From positions 620,001 through 684,000 of the forward strand of contig JBCBKO010000001.1 of NCBI GenBank assembly GCA_038521865.1: a DNA stretch of 64,000 nt, written 5' to 3'. Positions within the stretch are counted from its first letter, which is position 1. Each line of letters begins with the position of its first letter. The notes below the pieces were generated by a model. It saw only the letters and a list, made by a program, of their open reading frames with translations. It made no database searches and was not told the DNA's origin. This DNA comes from CALBPI01 sp038521865 (GTDB lineage: Bacteria; Pseudomonadota; Gammaproteobacteria; Steroidobacterales; Woeseiaceae). Made by a program: the position numbers and the translations under genes. Of the stretch, positions 18,175-27,343 are shown piece after piece.

Positions 18175-19389
18175 TCAATAATTGACGTCGCCATCGGCGC
18201 CCAACAACGTATCGAACTGTACTTTTTCGATCGGGCGAAAACTCTCCCAGTTCCTGCATCCCGGGCACTGCCAGAGCAACTGTCGCGAAGCAAAGCCACA
18301 CTGATTACAGCGATAACGAGGAGCGCCCGACGCGAGCTTTGCCATCGCTGTGCGCAACTGCTCGATAGCAGCGGCAGCAACCTCACCCGATGCGCCTTCG
18401 ATCAGTTGGCGCGTGTCGACGAAACTGCTGAGCACCTCATCCGAGAGGATGTACTGGCGCACGCAATTGTCGATAAACGGACTTCGGACCGACGGGTGAT
18501 GTAACGCCGCTCTGGCGATCTCCTCCCGGGCATCGGCTCGTTCGGCAACGATCTCGTTCAACACCTCATCGAGTCGCCGCTCCTCGCCGTCAAACATCGA
18601 CTGCAACTGCGGTAACAACTCGATGAGGTAGATTCCGTCTTGAGCGAGCACCTGTCGAAACAGCTTGGTCGCGAGCGCCACATCGCCTTGCTGCAAAGCA
18701 ATCTCGCCGCGCAGGATTGCCCCTCGGGTCAATCGCTGGCGTCTCGCCTGAGAGAGTCGGACGTATTCTCTAGCCTTTCCGACATCACCGCCGTCCAGTG
18801 CGATTCGCGCAAGTTCGCAGTAATAGTTACTGAGCTGCGCGGCGGCACCATCGACCTTGGCGGCCTCTAACTGACGAGCGGCAACGACCGCATTTTCCCA
18901 CTCGCTCTCCTGTTCGTAGATGCGGCATAAATGCTGCAAGCTTTCCAGGCGGTGATTGGCGCCCTCTGCCAGCTGCGCAAAAAGGTTTTCGGCTCGGTCA
19001 AGAAGTCCAGCATGCAGGTAATCGCGCGCCAATGAAAACAACGCCTGATCGCGCTGACTTTTTGCGAGGTTTGGGCGCGCAATAATATTCTGGTGAACCC
19101 GGATTGCCCGATCCACCTCACCGCGCCGGCGGAATAAGCTCCCTAGCGCAAAATGTGTTTCGATGGTTTGGTCATCGACTTGGACCAGGCGTAGGAAATG
19201 CTCAAGGGCCTGATCGTTTTGGTCGTTGAGAAGGAAATTCAGACCTTTCAAATACTCGGAGTTGAGCGGCTGAACTCGAGGTTCATCCGGATCATCGCCA
19301 CCGAAGCGACCAAATAGAAACCCCGCTGCTGCCAGCAGCAAGAACAGGCCGGCCAGCAGCAGTATTTGTTCGAGGCCGTCAGTTGGCAT
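18175..19389 (-). CDS. lapB: Lipopolysaccharide assembly protein B
   Basis: 404 residues: an N-terminal membrane anchor (~8-27), a long run of TPR-type helices (~45-350), and a C-terminal rubredoxin-like metal site with YRCNQCGF and WQCPGC. LapB (YciM) adapts the protease FtsH to LpxC and so sets the rate of lipid A synthesis. It overlaps lapA by 11 bp and follows ihfB and rpsA, the common gammaproteobacterial order. Confidence 0.93.
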   Translation of the reverse strand: MPTDGLEQILLLAGLFLLLAAAGFLFGRFGGDDPDEPRVQPLNSEYLKGLNFLLNDQNDQALEHFLRLVQVDDQTIETHFALGSLFRRRGEVDRAIRVHQNIIARPNLAKSQRDQALFSLARDYLHAGLLDRAENLFAQLAEGANHRLESLQHLCRIYEQESEWENAVVAARQLEAAKVDGAAAQLSNYYCELARIALDGGDVGKAREYVRLSQARRQRLTRGAILRGEIALQQGDVALATKLFRQVLAQDGIYLIELLPQLQSMFDGEERRLDEVLNEIVAERADAREEIARAALHHPSVRSPFIDNCVRQYILSDEVLSSFVDTRQLIEGASGEVAAAAIEQLRTAMAKLASGAPRYRCNQCGFASRQLLWQCPGCRNWESFRPIEKVQFDTLLGADGDVNY

Positions 19390-19675
19390 CTTGCAGCGGC
19401 AGGCTGCGCAGGCTCTTCACCTCTGCCTCGGACACTCTTAGCGCCTTCCGGAGTCGCCTGCGGTCGTTGAACACACGTACAAGCACAAGTGAAGCGCACA
19501 ACAGTCCGATCAGAACACCAACTACCATGGCGCCGATGATGATAAGCGACTTGGGCAGCTCGTAGACCGCGTAAAGCAAATCGACCTCGACGACGGCCGT
19601 ATTGACCGACGCGAACACAGCCGCCAAGAGTGCTGCCGCGATCAATACTACGATGGTGATGATCCGCTGAATCAC
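19379..19675 (-). CDS. lapA: Lipopolysaccharide assembly protein A (DUF1049)
   Basis: 98 residues with two transmembrane segments (~5-25 and ~42-65) and a short cytoplasmic tail predicted to be helical. Size, topology, the FASVNTAVVEVDLLYA segment between the helices, and the overlap with lapB identify it as LapA (YciS), the partner of LapB in lipopolysaccharide control. Confidence 0.9.
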   Translation of the reverse strand: MIQRIITIVVLIAAALLAAVFASVNTAVVEVDLLYAVYELPKSLIIIGAMVVGVLIGLLCASLVLVRVFNDRRRLRKALRVSEAEVKSLRSLPLQDAN

Positions 19676-19707
19676 TGGTTAACCTAAGCCAGTGGCCGAA
19701 CTGCTGT

Positions 19708-20010
19708 TCAGCTCTTTATTGCGAGGTGACGCCCGGCGTTCACGCGATCCCGAAGATCTTTGCCCGGCTTGAAGTGAGGAACATGCTTGCCCGAAAGCGC
19801 AACAGCAGCGCCCGTCTTTGGATTACGTCCCTGCCGAGGAGGACGAAAATGCAAAGAAAAACTGCCGAAGCCGCGAATCTCGATGCGGTCTCCGTGAGAC
19901 AACGAATCGCTCATGAGCTCAAGCAAATGCTTAACAGCAAGTTCGACATCCTTCGCGGGGAGGTGTCGTTGCTTGCGAGCAATTAATTCAATGAGTTCCG
20001 ACTTGGTCAT
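19708..20010 (-). CDS. ihfB: Integration host factor subunit beta
   Basis: 100 residues, HU/IHF fold: MTKSELIELIARKQ start, RIEIRGFGSFSLHFRPPR and the intercalating arm RQGRNPKTGAAVAL. Partner of IhfA. It follows rpsA, the standard position. A promoter-like pair lies directly upstream, leaving almost no leader. Confidence 0.97.
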   Translation of the reverse strand: MTKSELIELIARKQRHLPAKDVELAVKHLLELMSDSLSHGDRIEIRGFGSFSLHFRPPRQGRNPKTGAAVALSGKHVPHFKPGKDLRDRVNAGRHLAIKS

Positions 20011-20018
20011 CGCTCGCT

Positions 20019-20047
20019 ATATTAAGCGCGAACCGGGCCGGGGACAA
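20019..20047 (-). promoter_or_regulatory. Putative ihfB promoter
   Basis: Minus strand -35 TTGTCC (20042-20047), 17-bp spacer, -10 TAATAT (20019-20024). Only 8 nt separate the -10 from the ATG, so transcripts from it would be leaderless or nearly so, in addition to read-through from rpsA. Confidence 0.45.
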
Positions 20048-20089
20048 GCGAGCTGGCCACGATTTACGCAGCCAGCCCGCCCAGACCAG

Positions 20090-21772
20090 TTAGTCGTTTC
20101 CGCCGGTCATCTTCTCTTTGAGGAGATCACCCAGCGTCGTGGCGCCGCCGGAAGCGGCCGACTCGGACTGATAACTCTGCAGAGCCTCCGCTTCTTCGTG
20201 GAATTCCTTAGCCTTGATCGACAACGCAATGCTTCGGTTCTTGCGATCGACCCCGGTGAAGCGAGCTTCCACTTCTTCGCCAACTTTCAAAACGGTTCGA
20301 GCATCTTCGACGCGTTCTCGCGACAACTCCGATGCACGAAGTGACCCGATCAAACCGTCCCCAAGGTCTACCAAGGCGCCGCGAGCGTCGACCTCGGTAA
20401 TCGTGCCGGTAACGACACTGCCTTTCGGGTTTTCGGCCATCCAGGCTGAAAGCGGATCGCGGTCCAGTTGCTTGATGCCGAGTGAGATGCGCTCGCGCTC
20501 GGAATCGATAGCGAGAACGACCGCCTCGACTTCCTGACCTTTCTGGTAGTTGCGAACCGAGTCATCACCGTTGTCGTCCCAGGACAGATCAGATAAGTGC
20601 ACGAGCCCGTCAATACCGCCGTCCAGGCCAATGAAAATGCCGAAGTCTGTGATTGACTTGATTTGGCCTTTGACACGATCGCCACGGTTGAACATCGAGC
20701 CGAATTCGGCCCATGGGTTCGACTTGCACTGTTTGATACCGAGGGAAATGCGACGACGATCTTCATCAATCTCGAGGACCATGACCTCGACCTCCTCGCC
20801 AAGGTGAACCACCTTTTGAGGATTAACGTTTTTGTTCGTCCAATCCATTTCAGAGACGTGAACCAGACCTTCAACGCCCTCTTCGATTTCCACGAAACAA
20901 CCATAGTCAGCAATATTGGTGACTTTACCGAACAGTCGAGTGTTCGGCGGATAGCGACGCGCGATGTTCTGCCACGGATCCGCACCCAACTGTTTGATAC
21001 CGAGAGAAACACGTTGACGCTCCCGATCGAATTTCAGGATCTTAACGTCGATCTCTTCGCCAACCGCGACCACCTCAGATGGGTGCTTGACGCGCTTCCA
21101 CGCCATATCGGTAATGTGCAGCAGACCGTCGATGCCGCCTAGGTCAACAAACGCACCATAATCTGTGAGGTTCTTGACGATACCTTTGACGGTGTTGCCT
21201 TCCTGCAGACTCTTGAGGAGCTCTTCGCGTTCTGCGCTGTACTCTTCCTCGACTACTGCGCGTCGCGATACCACCACGTTGTTGCGCTGCTGGTCGAGCT
21301 TGATCACTTTGAACTCGAGAACTTTGCCTTCGAGATACGACGGGTCGCGAACCGGACGTACATCGACGAGCGAGCCCGGCAAGAATGCGCGGACGTTCTC
21401 AATTTCGACCGTGAAACCACCCTTGACGCGACCGTTGATCACGCCGTTAACGATTTCACTGGCTTCGAATGCTTTTTCCAGTCGCGTCCAGGTGCGAGCG
21501 CGTTTCGCTTTCTCACGCGAGAGACGGGTTTCGCCGAAACCATCTTCGACGGCGTCCAGTGCAACCTCGACGACATCGCCTTCGTTGACTTCGACCTCGC
21601 CGCTTTCGTTACGGAACTGTTCGACAGGAATGACGGCCTCAGACTTCAGACCGGCGTTTACGATGACGACATCGGAGTTAACCTCGATGACCGTGCCGTT
21701 GAGAATAGTCCCCGGAGTGATTTGTTGACTCGCGAGGCTTTCTTCAAAGAGTTGAGCAAAACTTTCAGACAT
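20090..21772 (-). CDS. rpsA: 30S ribosomal protein S1
   Basis: 560 residues with six S1/OB-fold repeats. The first two are divergent ribosome-binding domains; later ones show the RNA-binding pattern, e.g. VKNLTDYGAFVDLGGIDGLL, KSITDFGIFIGLDGGIDGLV and the recurrent RISLGIKQ ends. S1 brings mRNA to the 30S subunit, needed for messages with weak Shine-Dalgarno sites. An intrinsic terminator separates it from cmk upstream. Confidence 0.98.
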   Translation of the reverse strand: MSESFAQLFEESLASQQITPGTILNGTVIEVNSDVVIVNAGLKSEAVIPVEQFRNESGEVEVNEGDVVEVALDAVEDGFGETRLSREKAKRARTWTRLEKAFEASEIVNGVINGRVKGGFTVEIENVRAFLPGSLVDVRPVRDPSYLEGKVLEFKVIKLDQQRNNVVVSRRAVVEEEYSAEREELLKSLQEGNTVKGIVKNLTDYGAFVDLGGIDGLLHITDMAWKRVKHPSEVVAVGEEIDVKILKFDRERQRVSLGIKQLGADPWQNIARRYPPNTRLFGKVTNIADYGCFVEIEEGVEGLVHVSEMDWTNKNVNPQKVVHLGEEVEVMVLEIDEDRRRISLGIKQCKSNPWAEFGSMFNRGDRVKGQIKSITDFGIFIGLDGGIDGLVHLSDLSWDDNGDDSVRNYQKGQEVEAVVLAIDSERERISLGIKQLDRDPLSAWMAENPKGSVVTGTITEVDARGALVDLGDGLIGSLRASELSRERVEDARTVLKVGEEVEARFTGVDRKNRSIALSIKAKEFHEEAEALQSYQSESAASGGATTLGDLLKEKMTGGND

Positions 21773-21858
21773 GTTGTTGGAACCAAGCCACCCGAAGGCA
21801 GCACCTTGTGTTGAATTGAGTAGACGTACGGTGCTTCCTGCACTGACGTGTTACCACG

Positions 21859-21885
21859 AAAAATGCACCGCGCTCCTGGCGGTGC
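21859..21885 (-). terminator. Intrinsic terminator or attenuator between cmk and rpsA
   Basis: On the minus strand a 7-bp stem GCACCGC/GCGGTGC with a 7-nt loop is followed by ATTTTT. It lies 52 bp after the cmk stop and 87 bp before the rpsA start, so it should reduce read-through from the biosynthetic genes into rpsA. Confidence 0.7.
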
Positions 21886-21936
21886 AACCAAAAAACATTA
21901 TTCAAACGCTGTTTACAGACTGGCGTATCCGGTCTA

Positions 21937-22647
21937 TCAGTCGCTCGGGACTTCCCCGCCGCCTGTCATCACATCTTCAAACCGAACGACCTTCAGTTCG
22001 AGAATCTTTGCAACCACGGCGTTGATGTCCAAATTCGACGAATCGATGATCACCGCGTCATCCGCAGGTCTCAGAGGGGCAGCCTCTCGCGCTTGATCGC
22101 GTGCATCCCGCCGCTCGATGTCCGTCAAAAGTGCGCGGAGATTAACATCAAAATTCTTGTCTAACAACTGCTTATACCGTCTTTGAGCCCGCTCTTCGGC
22201 GCTCGCAGTCAGGTAGATTTTCAGTCTGGCGCCGGGGAAAACCACCGTACCCATATCTCGACCATCTGCAACAAGTCCGGGCGGGGTAGCGAAACCTCTC
22301 TGGCGCTCAAGAAGCGCATCTCTGACCGGCTGCAGTGCTGCGACTTTGGAGGCAGCGTCACCGATCTGCTCCGTCCGAACCTCCAGGGTCACGTCTTGCT
22401 CATCCAGGAAAATCTGCTGCTCGTCGCCGATCGGTACGAAACGAACACAAAGGTTGCGGGCAATCGCGCCGATACGGTCCGCCTCCGAAAGCGCCACTCC
22501 AAGTCGAATCGCTGCCAGTCCGGTCAGGCGGTAGAGCGCCCCAGAGTCGAGCAAATGCCAACCCAGCGCTTGTGCTAAGCGCGCAGCCGTCGTCCCTTTA
22601 CCCGATCCGCTGGGGCCATCGATCGTAATGACCCGTGCGTCACTCAT
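21937..22647 (-). CDS. cmk: Cytidylate kinase
   Basis: 236 residues. The ATG at 22647 overlaps the aroA stop (ATGA) and starts directly before the P-loop DGPSGSGKGTTAARLA; a longer frame upstream lacks similarity. Other kinase features are the CMP-binding VRTEQIGDAASKVAAL region, VADGRDMGTVVFPGA and the LID region with RAQRRYKQL. It phosphorylates CMP and dCMP. The aroA-cmk-rpsA order is classic for proteobacteria. Confidence 0.96.
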   Translation of the reverse strand: MSDARVITIDGPSGSGKGTTAARLAQALGWHLLDSGALYRLTGLAAIRLGVALSEADRIGAIARNLCVRFVPIGDEQQIFLDEQDVTLEVRTEQIGDAASKVAALQPVRDALLERQRGFATPPGLVADGRDMGTVVFPGARLKIYLTASAEERAQRRYKQLLDKNFDVNLRALLTDIERRDARDQAREAAPLRPADDAVIIDSSNLDINAVVAKILELKVVRFEDVMTGGGEVPSD

Positions 22648-23954
22648 CGAGAAATCTCGACGCTGAGACCGCATTCAACCGCAAGTGTCTGAAAATCCGG
22701 AAAAGAGGTCGCGATGTTCTCCGGTCGCTCCACTTCTACCACGTCGTCCGCCACGGCCCCTGCGACCGCAAACGCCATAGCAATCCTGTGATCATGGAAG
22801 CTATCTACCCGCCCTCCGCGCAAGGCACCACCAGTAATCTCGACCCAGTCTGGCCCCTCTTTTACGTTCACACCGAGCGTGCGAAGACCCGTGGTCATCG
22901 CAGCGATCCGGTCACTTTCCTTGTGCCGGAGCTCACCGAGCCCCTCAAAACGGCTTACGCCCTCGGCGGCAGCCGCCGCGACAAACAGCACGGGGAATTC
23001 GTCGATCGCGAGCGGTACCAGCTCATCTGAGACGTGAATCGCCTTCAGACTCGAACCGGATATATGCAAATCTGCGACCGGTTCGCCGCCGCACATACGG
23101 GGGTTTAACTGACGTATCTCTGCCCCCATCATTTCGAGGATCTTAAGCACACCATCGCGAGTCGGATTAACACCAATTTGCTGCAAGATTAGGTTACTTC
23201 GCGGCACAATCGATGCAGCTACAAGAAAAAACGCTGCAGAGGATAGGTCTGCCGGTACCTGGATATCGACGGGGCTTAGCCGCTCAGGCGGTGTGAGCGT
23301 AACGGTATTGTCTTCCGACTCAATGACGACGCCCATCGCGCCCAACATTCTCTCTGTATGATCCCGGCTTACCGCCGGCTCGATCACCGATACTGGGCCA
23401 ACTGCATACAGTCCTGCGATGAGAAGCGCGCTCTTCAATTGCGCACTCGCCACCGGGAGTTCATATGAAAACGCCGAAAGCGCACCGGCCGGGGCGGAAA
23501 CGCGAATCGGTGCATGTCCATCGGTGGTCCGAATGTTCGCACCCATTGCATTGAGCGGATCCGCCACTCGCGCCATGGGTCGGACCGACAGCGACTCGTC
23601 ACCGATGAGCTCACTATCGAACTTCTGGCCTGCAAGCAGACCACAAAACAGACGCATCCCGGTGCCGGCGTTGCCCATATCCAGCGGCCCATCTGGCTTG
23701 ACGAGACCCCTGAGCCCAACGCCGTGCACTGTATACAGTCCGCCGCTATCCCGCTTTATTTGGACCCCCATTCGCTCTAACGCCTTGGCGGTCGCCTTAC
23801 AGTCCTCTCCCTCAAGCAACCCTTCAATCTTTGAGGTGCCCTCCGCCAGCGCCGAAAACATCAAAGATCGATGCGAAATTGACTTATCTCCGGGTAACCG
23901 CAGCGATCCACCGAGCGGCGTCAATACCCGACTGCTCCTTAAGATTTGCCCCAT
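22644..23954 (-). CDS. aroA: 3-phosphoshikimate 1-carboxyvinyltransferase (EPSP synthase)
   Basis: 436 residues from the ATG at 23954, 2 bp after the pheA stop; an upstream extension would overlap pheA and is not conserved. Visible are the shikimate-3-phosphate/PEP-binding motifs LPGDKSISHRSLMFSALAEG and MGNAGTGMRLFCGLLAG, RPM, and the C-terminal GLGELRHKESDRIAAM and DHRIAMAFAVAG. It catalyses the sixth shikimate-pathway step. NAGTGMR is of the class that includes glyphosate-tolerant (class II) enzymes, but tolerance is not shown. Confidence 0.96.
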   Translation of the reverse strand: MGQILRSSRVLTPLGGSLRLPGDKSISHRSLMFSALAEGTSKIEGLLEGEDCKATAKALERMGVQIKRDSGGLYTVHGVGLRGLVKPDGPLDMGNAGTGMRLFCGLLAGQKFDSELIGDESLSVRPMARVADPLNAMGANIRTTDGHAPIRVSAPAGALSAFSYELPVASAQLKSALLIAGLYAVGPVSVIEPAVSRDHTERMLGAMGVVIESEDNTVTLTPPERLSPVDIQVPADLSSAAFFLVAASIVPRSNLILQQIGVNPTRDGVLKILEMMGAEIRQLNPRMCGGEPVADLHISGSSLKAIHVSDELVPLAIDEFPVLFVAAAAAEGVSRFEGLGELRHKESDRIAAMTTGLRTLGVNVKEGPDWVEITGGALRGGRVDSFHDHRIAMAFAVAGAVADDVVEVERPENIATSFPDFQTLAVECGLSVEISR

Positions 23955-23956
23955 CG

Positions 23957-25060
23957 CTAAAGAACCGCACGCGGGTACGCGCCAATTATTCTGCACAATG
24001 ACGCGACGGACTCCATGGCCGCCACGGCCGTTTTCACATTATCGTCGTCAGGATGCCCATCCAGATCGATAAAGAACACGTAATCCCAAACGCCACGTCG
24101 AGAAGGTCGAGATTCGATCCGGCTCATATTGACGCCTGCATCTGACAACGGTGTCAGTAATCGGTACAAGGCGCCGGCACCGTCCGACTGCTTTGCTGAC
24201 AACAATAACGCGGTCTTGTCATCACCGCTGGGCGGCAAAAGCTTCTTACCGAGCACCAAAAAACGTGTGGTGTTGTCGGCTCGATCCTCGATATTGGAGA
24301 CGAGCTTCTTCAAACTGTATACATCTGCCGCGGCCTGCCCTGCAATCGCGGCAGTACCGTTCTCGTCACGCGCTCTACGTGCTCCTGCCGCATTGCTGCT
24401 CAGGCTGATGAGTTCGACTTTCGGCAGATGTTCACGGAGCCACGCTCGGCATTGCGCTAAAGACTGCTGGTGGGCGCAAATCCGCTGGATACCTTCAAGC
24501 GTTTGACCGTCGGTACCGAGCAAATGCTGCTCAATTGGAATTTCGATCTCCCCGCAAATCTTCAGCGGTGAGCTCACAAACAGGTCAAGCGTGTGGTTCA
24601 CCGTGCCTTCGGTGGAGTTCTCGATCGGAACAACACCGAAATCGGCGTCGCCCGCCTCAACTTCGTGGAATACCTGGTCAATTGTCGCAAAAGGCAAATC
24701 ATTAATGGAATGGCCAAAGTGCTTCAGCGCGGCGCTCTGGGTGAACGTGCCGGCAGGCCCAAGGTAGGCAATCTTTAAAGGCGCCTGCTGAGCGAGACAA
24801 GCTGACATAATCTCGCGAAACAGCCGCACAATTTCCTCGTCCGACAGCGGACCCTTGTTCCGCTCGATGACTTGACGCAACACTTGAGCTTCTCGGTCTG
24901 CCCGATAGAACCCCGAGTTGTCTGGCGCATCTCGCTTTGCAATGCCCACTTGTTGTGCCAGTTCTGCACGACGTGCAATCAACGACTGTATTTCGGTATC
25001 GATGGCATCGATGGCCACCCTGACCTCGCTCAGAGCCTGAGTTTTATCGGAGTCACTCAT
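23957..25060 (-). CDS. pheA: Bifunctional chorismate mutase / prephenate dehydratase (P-protein)
   Basis: 367 residues with three domains in order: AroQ chorismate mutase (~10-95), prephenate dehydratase (~100-275, starting KIAYLGPAGTFTQSAALKHFG, with the catalytic TTRF as NTTRFLVLG), and a C-terminal ACT domain (~285-365). The ACT domain keeps the Phe-binding ESRP motif (SRIESRPSRR), so feedback inhibition by phenylalanine is expected. It converts chorismate to phenylpyruvate. It lies between serA and aroA. Confidence 0.96.
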   Translation of the reverse strand: MSDSDKTQALSEVRVAIDAIDTEIQSLIARRAELAQQVGIAKRDAPDNSGFYRADREAQVLRQVIERNKGPLSDEEIVRLFREIMSACLAQQAPLKIAYLGPAGTFTQSAALKHFGHSINDLPFATIDQVFHEVEAGDADFGVVPIENSTEGTVNHTLDLFVSSPLKICGEIEIPIEQHLLGTDGQTLEGIQRICAHQQSLAQCRAWLREHLPKVELISLSSNAAGARRARDENGTAAIAGQAAADVYSLKKLVSNIEDRADNTTRFLVLGKKLLPPSGDDKTALLLSAKQSDGAGALYRLLTPLSDAGVNMSRIESRPSRRGVWDYVFFIDLDGHPDDDNVKTAVAAMESVASLCRIIGAYPRAVL

Positions 25061-25074
25061 GGCAAATGTAGGTC

Positions 25075-26247
25075 CTACACACCAGGCACTCGGACACGGA
25101 GAACCCCATCGATGTCACGCATGGCCCCCAGCGCGTCCTCCGCGAGTGGCGCATCCAAATCGATGATTGTATACGCGACCTCACCTCTTGATTTATTCAA
25201 TAAATCTAGGATGTTACGGTCATTTCCTGCGATTATGGTTGAGATTTGACCGACCATGTTCGGTACATTCCGATTCGCGATTGTGACGCGCCAGCTTTCC
25301 CCAACTCGCGGCAACTTCGCGTCGGGAAAATTCACCGAATGTCGGATATTGCCGTTTTCCAGGTAGTCTTTGAGGGTGTCGGCAACCATCACCGCGCAAT
25401 TGTCCTCAGCCTCCCCTGTGGACGCCCCCAGATGCGGATAACCGATGATTTTCGGGTGTCCGATGGTGTCTGGATTCGGGAAATCGGTCACGTACGCATG
25501 CAGTCGGTCTTCGTTCAGGGCGCGGATCACGGCGGCGTCATCGACAATGCCACCGCGCGCCAGATTGATTAGCACCGCATCCTTTTTCATAAGCCCGAGG
25601 CGCTCATCATTGAGCAAATGACGAGTCGCATCACTGAGCGGAACATGCACCGTCAGGATATCGACCGCCGAGAGGAGCTGCTCGATGCTCGATGATTCCT
25701 CCACCCCAGCTGAAAGCTGCCATGCTCGACGAACCGTCATGTGAGGGTCGAATCCCATCACCTGCATGCCGAGAGCGAGCGCAGTGTTGCACACCTCAAC
25801 GCCGATCGCCCCGAGACCGATCACCCCAAGGGTTTTACCGGGTAGCTCGAATCCTGCGTACTGTTTCTTGCCTGCCTCGACCGCCTTACTTACCGTCGCC
25901 GCATCGCCTTCGAGGCCTGCGACATAGTTTAGTGCGGGCTGGATGTTGCGAGCAGCCATCAGCGCACCCGCGAATACCAGCTCTTTGACCGCATTGGCGT
26001 TGGCGCCAGGCGCATTGAATACCGGTACGCCAAGGTCGCTCAGCGCATCAATTGGAATATTATTCGTGCCCGCGCCAGCACGACCAACAGCTTCCAGTGA
26101 ATCCGGAATCTGCATATCGTGCATTTTGTGCGAGCGCACGAGAATGCCATGAGGATCGCTAAGCGCAGACGCCACTTCATAATCCCCGCGCGGCAGACGC
26201 TTTAATCCGGCGACGGAAATATTGTTCAGGGTTTGAACTCTATACAT
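25075..26247 (-). CDS. serA: D-3-phosphoglycerate dehydrogenase
   Basis: 390 residues from the ATG at 26247; a 35-codon extension into the serC region lacks similarity. It has the NAD-binding GVIGLGAIGVEV, the 2-hydroxyacid-dehydrogenase residues in NLARGGIVDDAA and the catalytic His in PHLGASTGEAE, then a C-terminal ACT domain (~320-390, VGQISTIIAGNDRNILDLLN) that may sense serine. It oxidises 3-phosphoglycerate, the first step of serine synthesis; SerC, encoded 10 bp upstream, does the second. It is the short ACT-only form without the extra regulatory domain of long PGDHs. Confidence 0.94.
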   Translation of the reverse strand: MYRVQTLNNISVAGLKRLPRGDYEVASALSDPHGILVRSHKMHDMQIPDSLEAVGRAGAGTNNIPIDALSDLGVPVFNAPGANANAVKELVFAGALMAARNIQPALNYVAGLEGDAATVSKAVEAGKKQYAGFELPGKTLGVIGLGAIGVEVCNTALALGMQVMGFDPHMTVRRAWQLSAGVEESSSIEQLLSAVDILTVHVPLSDATRHLLNDERLGLMKKDAVLINLARGGIVDDAAVIRALNEDRLHAYVTDFPNPDTIGHPKIIGYPHLGASTGEAEDNCAVMVADTLKDYLENGNIRHSVNFPDAKLPRVGESWRVTIANRNVPNMVGQISTIIAGNDRNILDLLNKSRGEVAYTIIDLDAPLAEDALGAMRDIDGVLRVRVPGV

Positions 26248-26257
26248 AGCGCTTCGC

Positions 26258-27343
26258 CTAACCGTTACGTTTCTCGAAATCCTGCATGAACGAGACGAGC
26301 GCGTCGACTCCTTCCTGCGGCATCGCGTTATAGAGACTGGCACGCATTCCACCGACCGACCGATGTCCTTTCAGCGTGACCAACCCGGCATCTGCCGCCT
26401 CACTCAGAAATTGTCCATCGAGCTCGGCATTCGCCAGCGTGAATGGCACGTTCATGCGCGAGCGCGAGCGCACGGGAACCGGACTCGAATAGAAGTCAGA
26501 CTGATCGATCGCACCGTATAGCGTTTCGGCCTTGCGTTGGTTACGCAGGGCCATGACATCTAACCCACCTTCGTCGATCAACCAACGAAATACCAGACCG
26601 GCGACATACCAGGCGAATGTAGGGGGAGTGTTGCTCATGGAACCTGCAGCAGCGTGGGCGGCGTACTGCATCATCGTCGGTACACCTTCACGACGCGGCT
26701 CCAGAAGGTCTTCCCGGATCAGAACGATCGTAAGCCCGGCGGGGCCAATATTCTTTTGAGCGCCCGCATAAATCACACCGAATCGATCGACCTCAATGGG
26801 TCGGGACAGTATCGTTGAACTCATATCCGCGACGAGCGGTGCGTCGGTAGCATCGTCCGGAATGTCATGAAACTCAACGCCTCCAATGGTTTCATTCGGC
26901 GTGTAATGTAAAAACGCGGCAGCGTTGGAGACCTTCCAATCCTCGACAGGCGGTATGTCGGTGTAGTTGTTGTCCGCAGCGTCAGCAACCAGATTTACAC
27001 GGGCGTAGCGCTGCGCCTCTTTGATGGCCTTCTTGCCCCAGCTTCCCGTGACGACGTAATCCACCGTATCGTCAGCTGTAGCCAGATTCATAACCGACAT
27101 TGAAAACTGCAGCGTCGCGCCGCCTTGCAAAAACAAGACCTTATAATCATCGGGGATCTTCAACAGCGCACGCAGATCGGCCTCCGCCTGCTCAGCGATG
27201 CCCACAAACTCCTTGCCGCGGTGGCTCATTTCCATCACCGACATGCCGCTTTCACCCCAGCTCAACATATCGTCGCGAACACGTTGCAACACAGGCTCTG
27301 GCAGCACTGCGGGACCAGCGCTGAAGTTGAAAATACGTTCCAT
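26258..27343 (-). CDS. serC: Phosphoserine aminotransferase
   Basis: 361 residues, class V aminotransferase. It begins RIFNFSAGPAVLPEPVLQ and has the PLP Schiff-base lysine in YAGAQKNIGPAG. It converts 3-phosphohydroxypyruvate to phosphoserine and also serves pyridoxine synthesis. Its ATG overlaps the gyrA stop codon by one base (TAATG), so translation is probably coupled. Confidence 0.97.
   Translation of the reverse strand: MERIFNFSAGPAVLPEPVLQRVRDDMLSWGESGMSVMEMSHRGKEFVGIAEQAEADLRALLKIPDDYKVLFLQGGATLQFSMSVMNLATADDTVDYVVTGSWGKKAIKEAQRYARVNLVADAADNNYTDIPPVEDWKVSNAAAFLHYTPNETIGGVEFHDIPDDATDAPLVADMSSTILSRPIEVDRFGVIYAGAQKNIGPAGLTIVLIREDLLEPRREGVPTMMQYAAHAAAGSMSNTPPTFAWYVAGLVFRWLIDEGGLDVMALRNQRKAETLYGAIDQSDFYSSPVPVRSRSRMNVPFTLANAELDGQFLSEAADAGLVTLKGHRSVGGMRASLYNAMPQEGVDALVSFMQDFEKRNG

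Noticed and set aside
23728..23739. Second copy of the GntR-type palindrome as a regulatory site
   Set aside because: It lies inside the aroA coding sequence with no promoter signs; kept only as an observation under the GntR finding.
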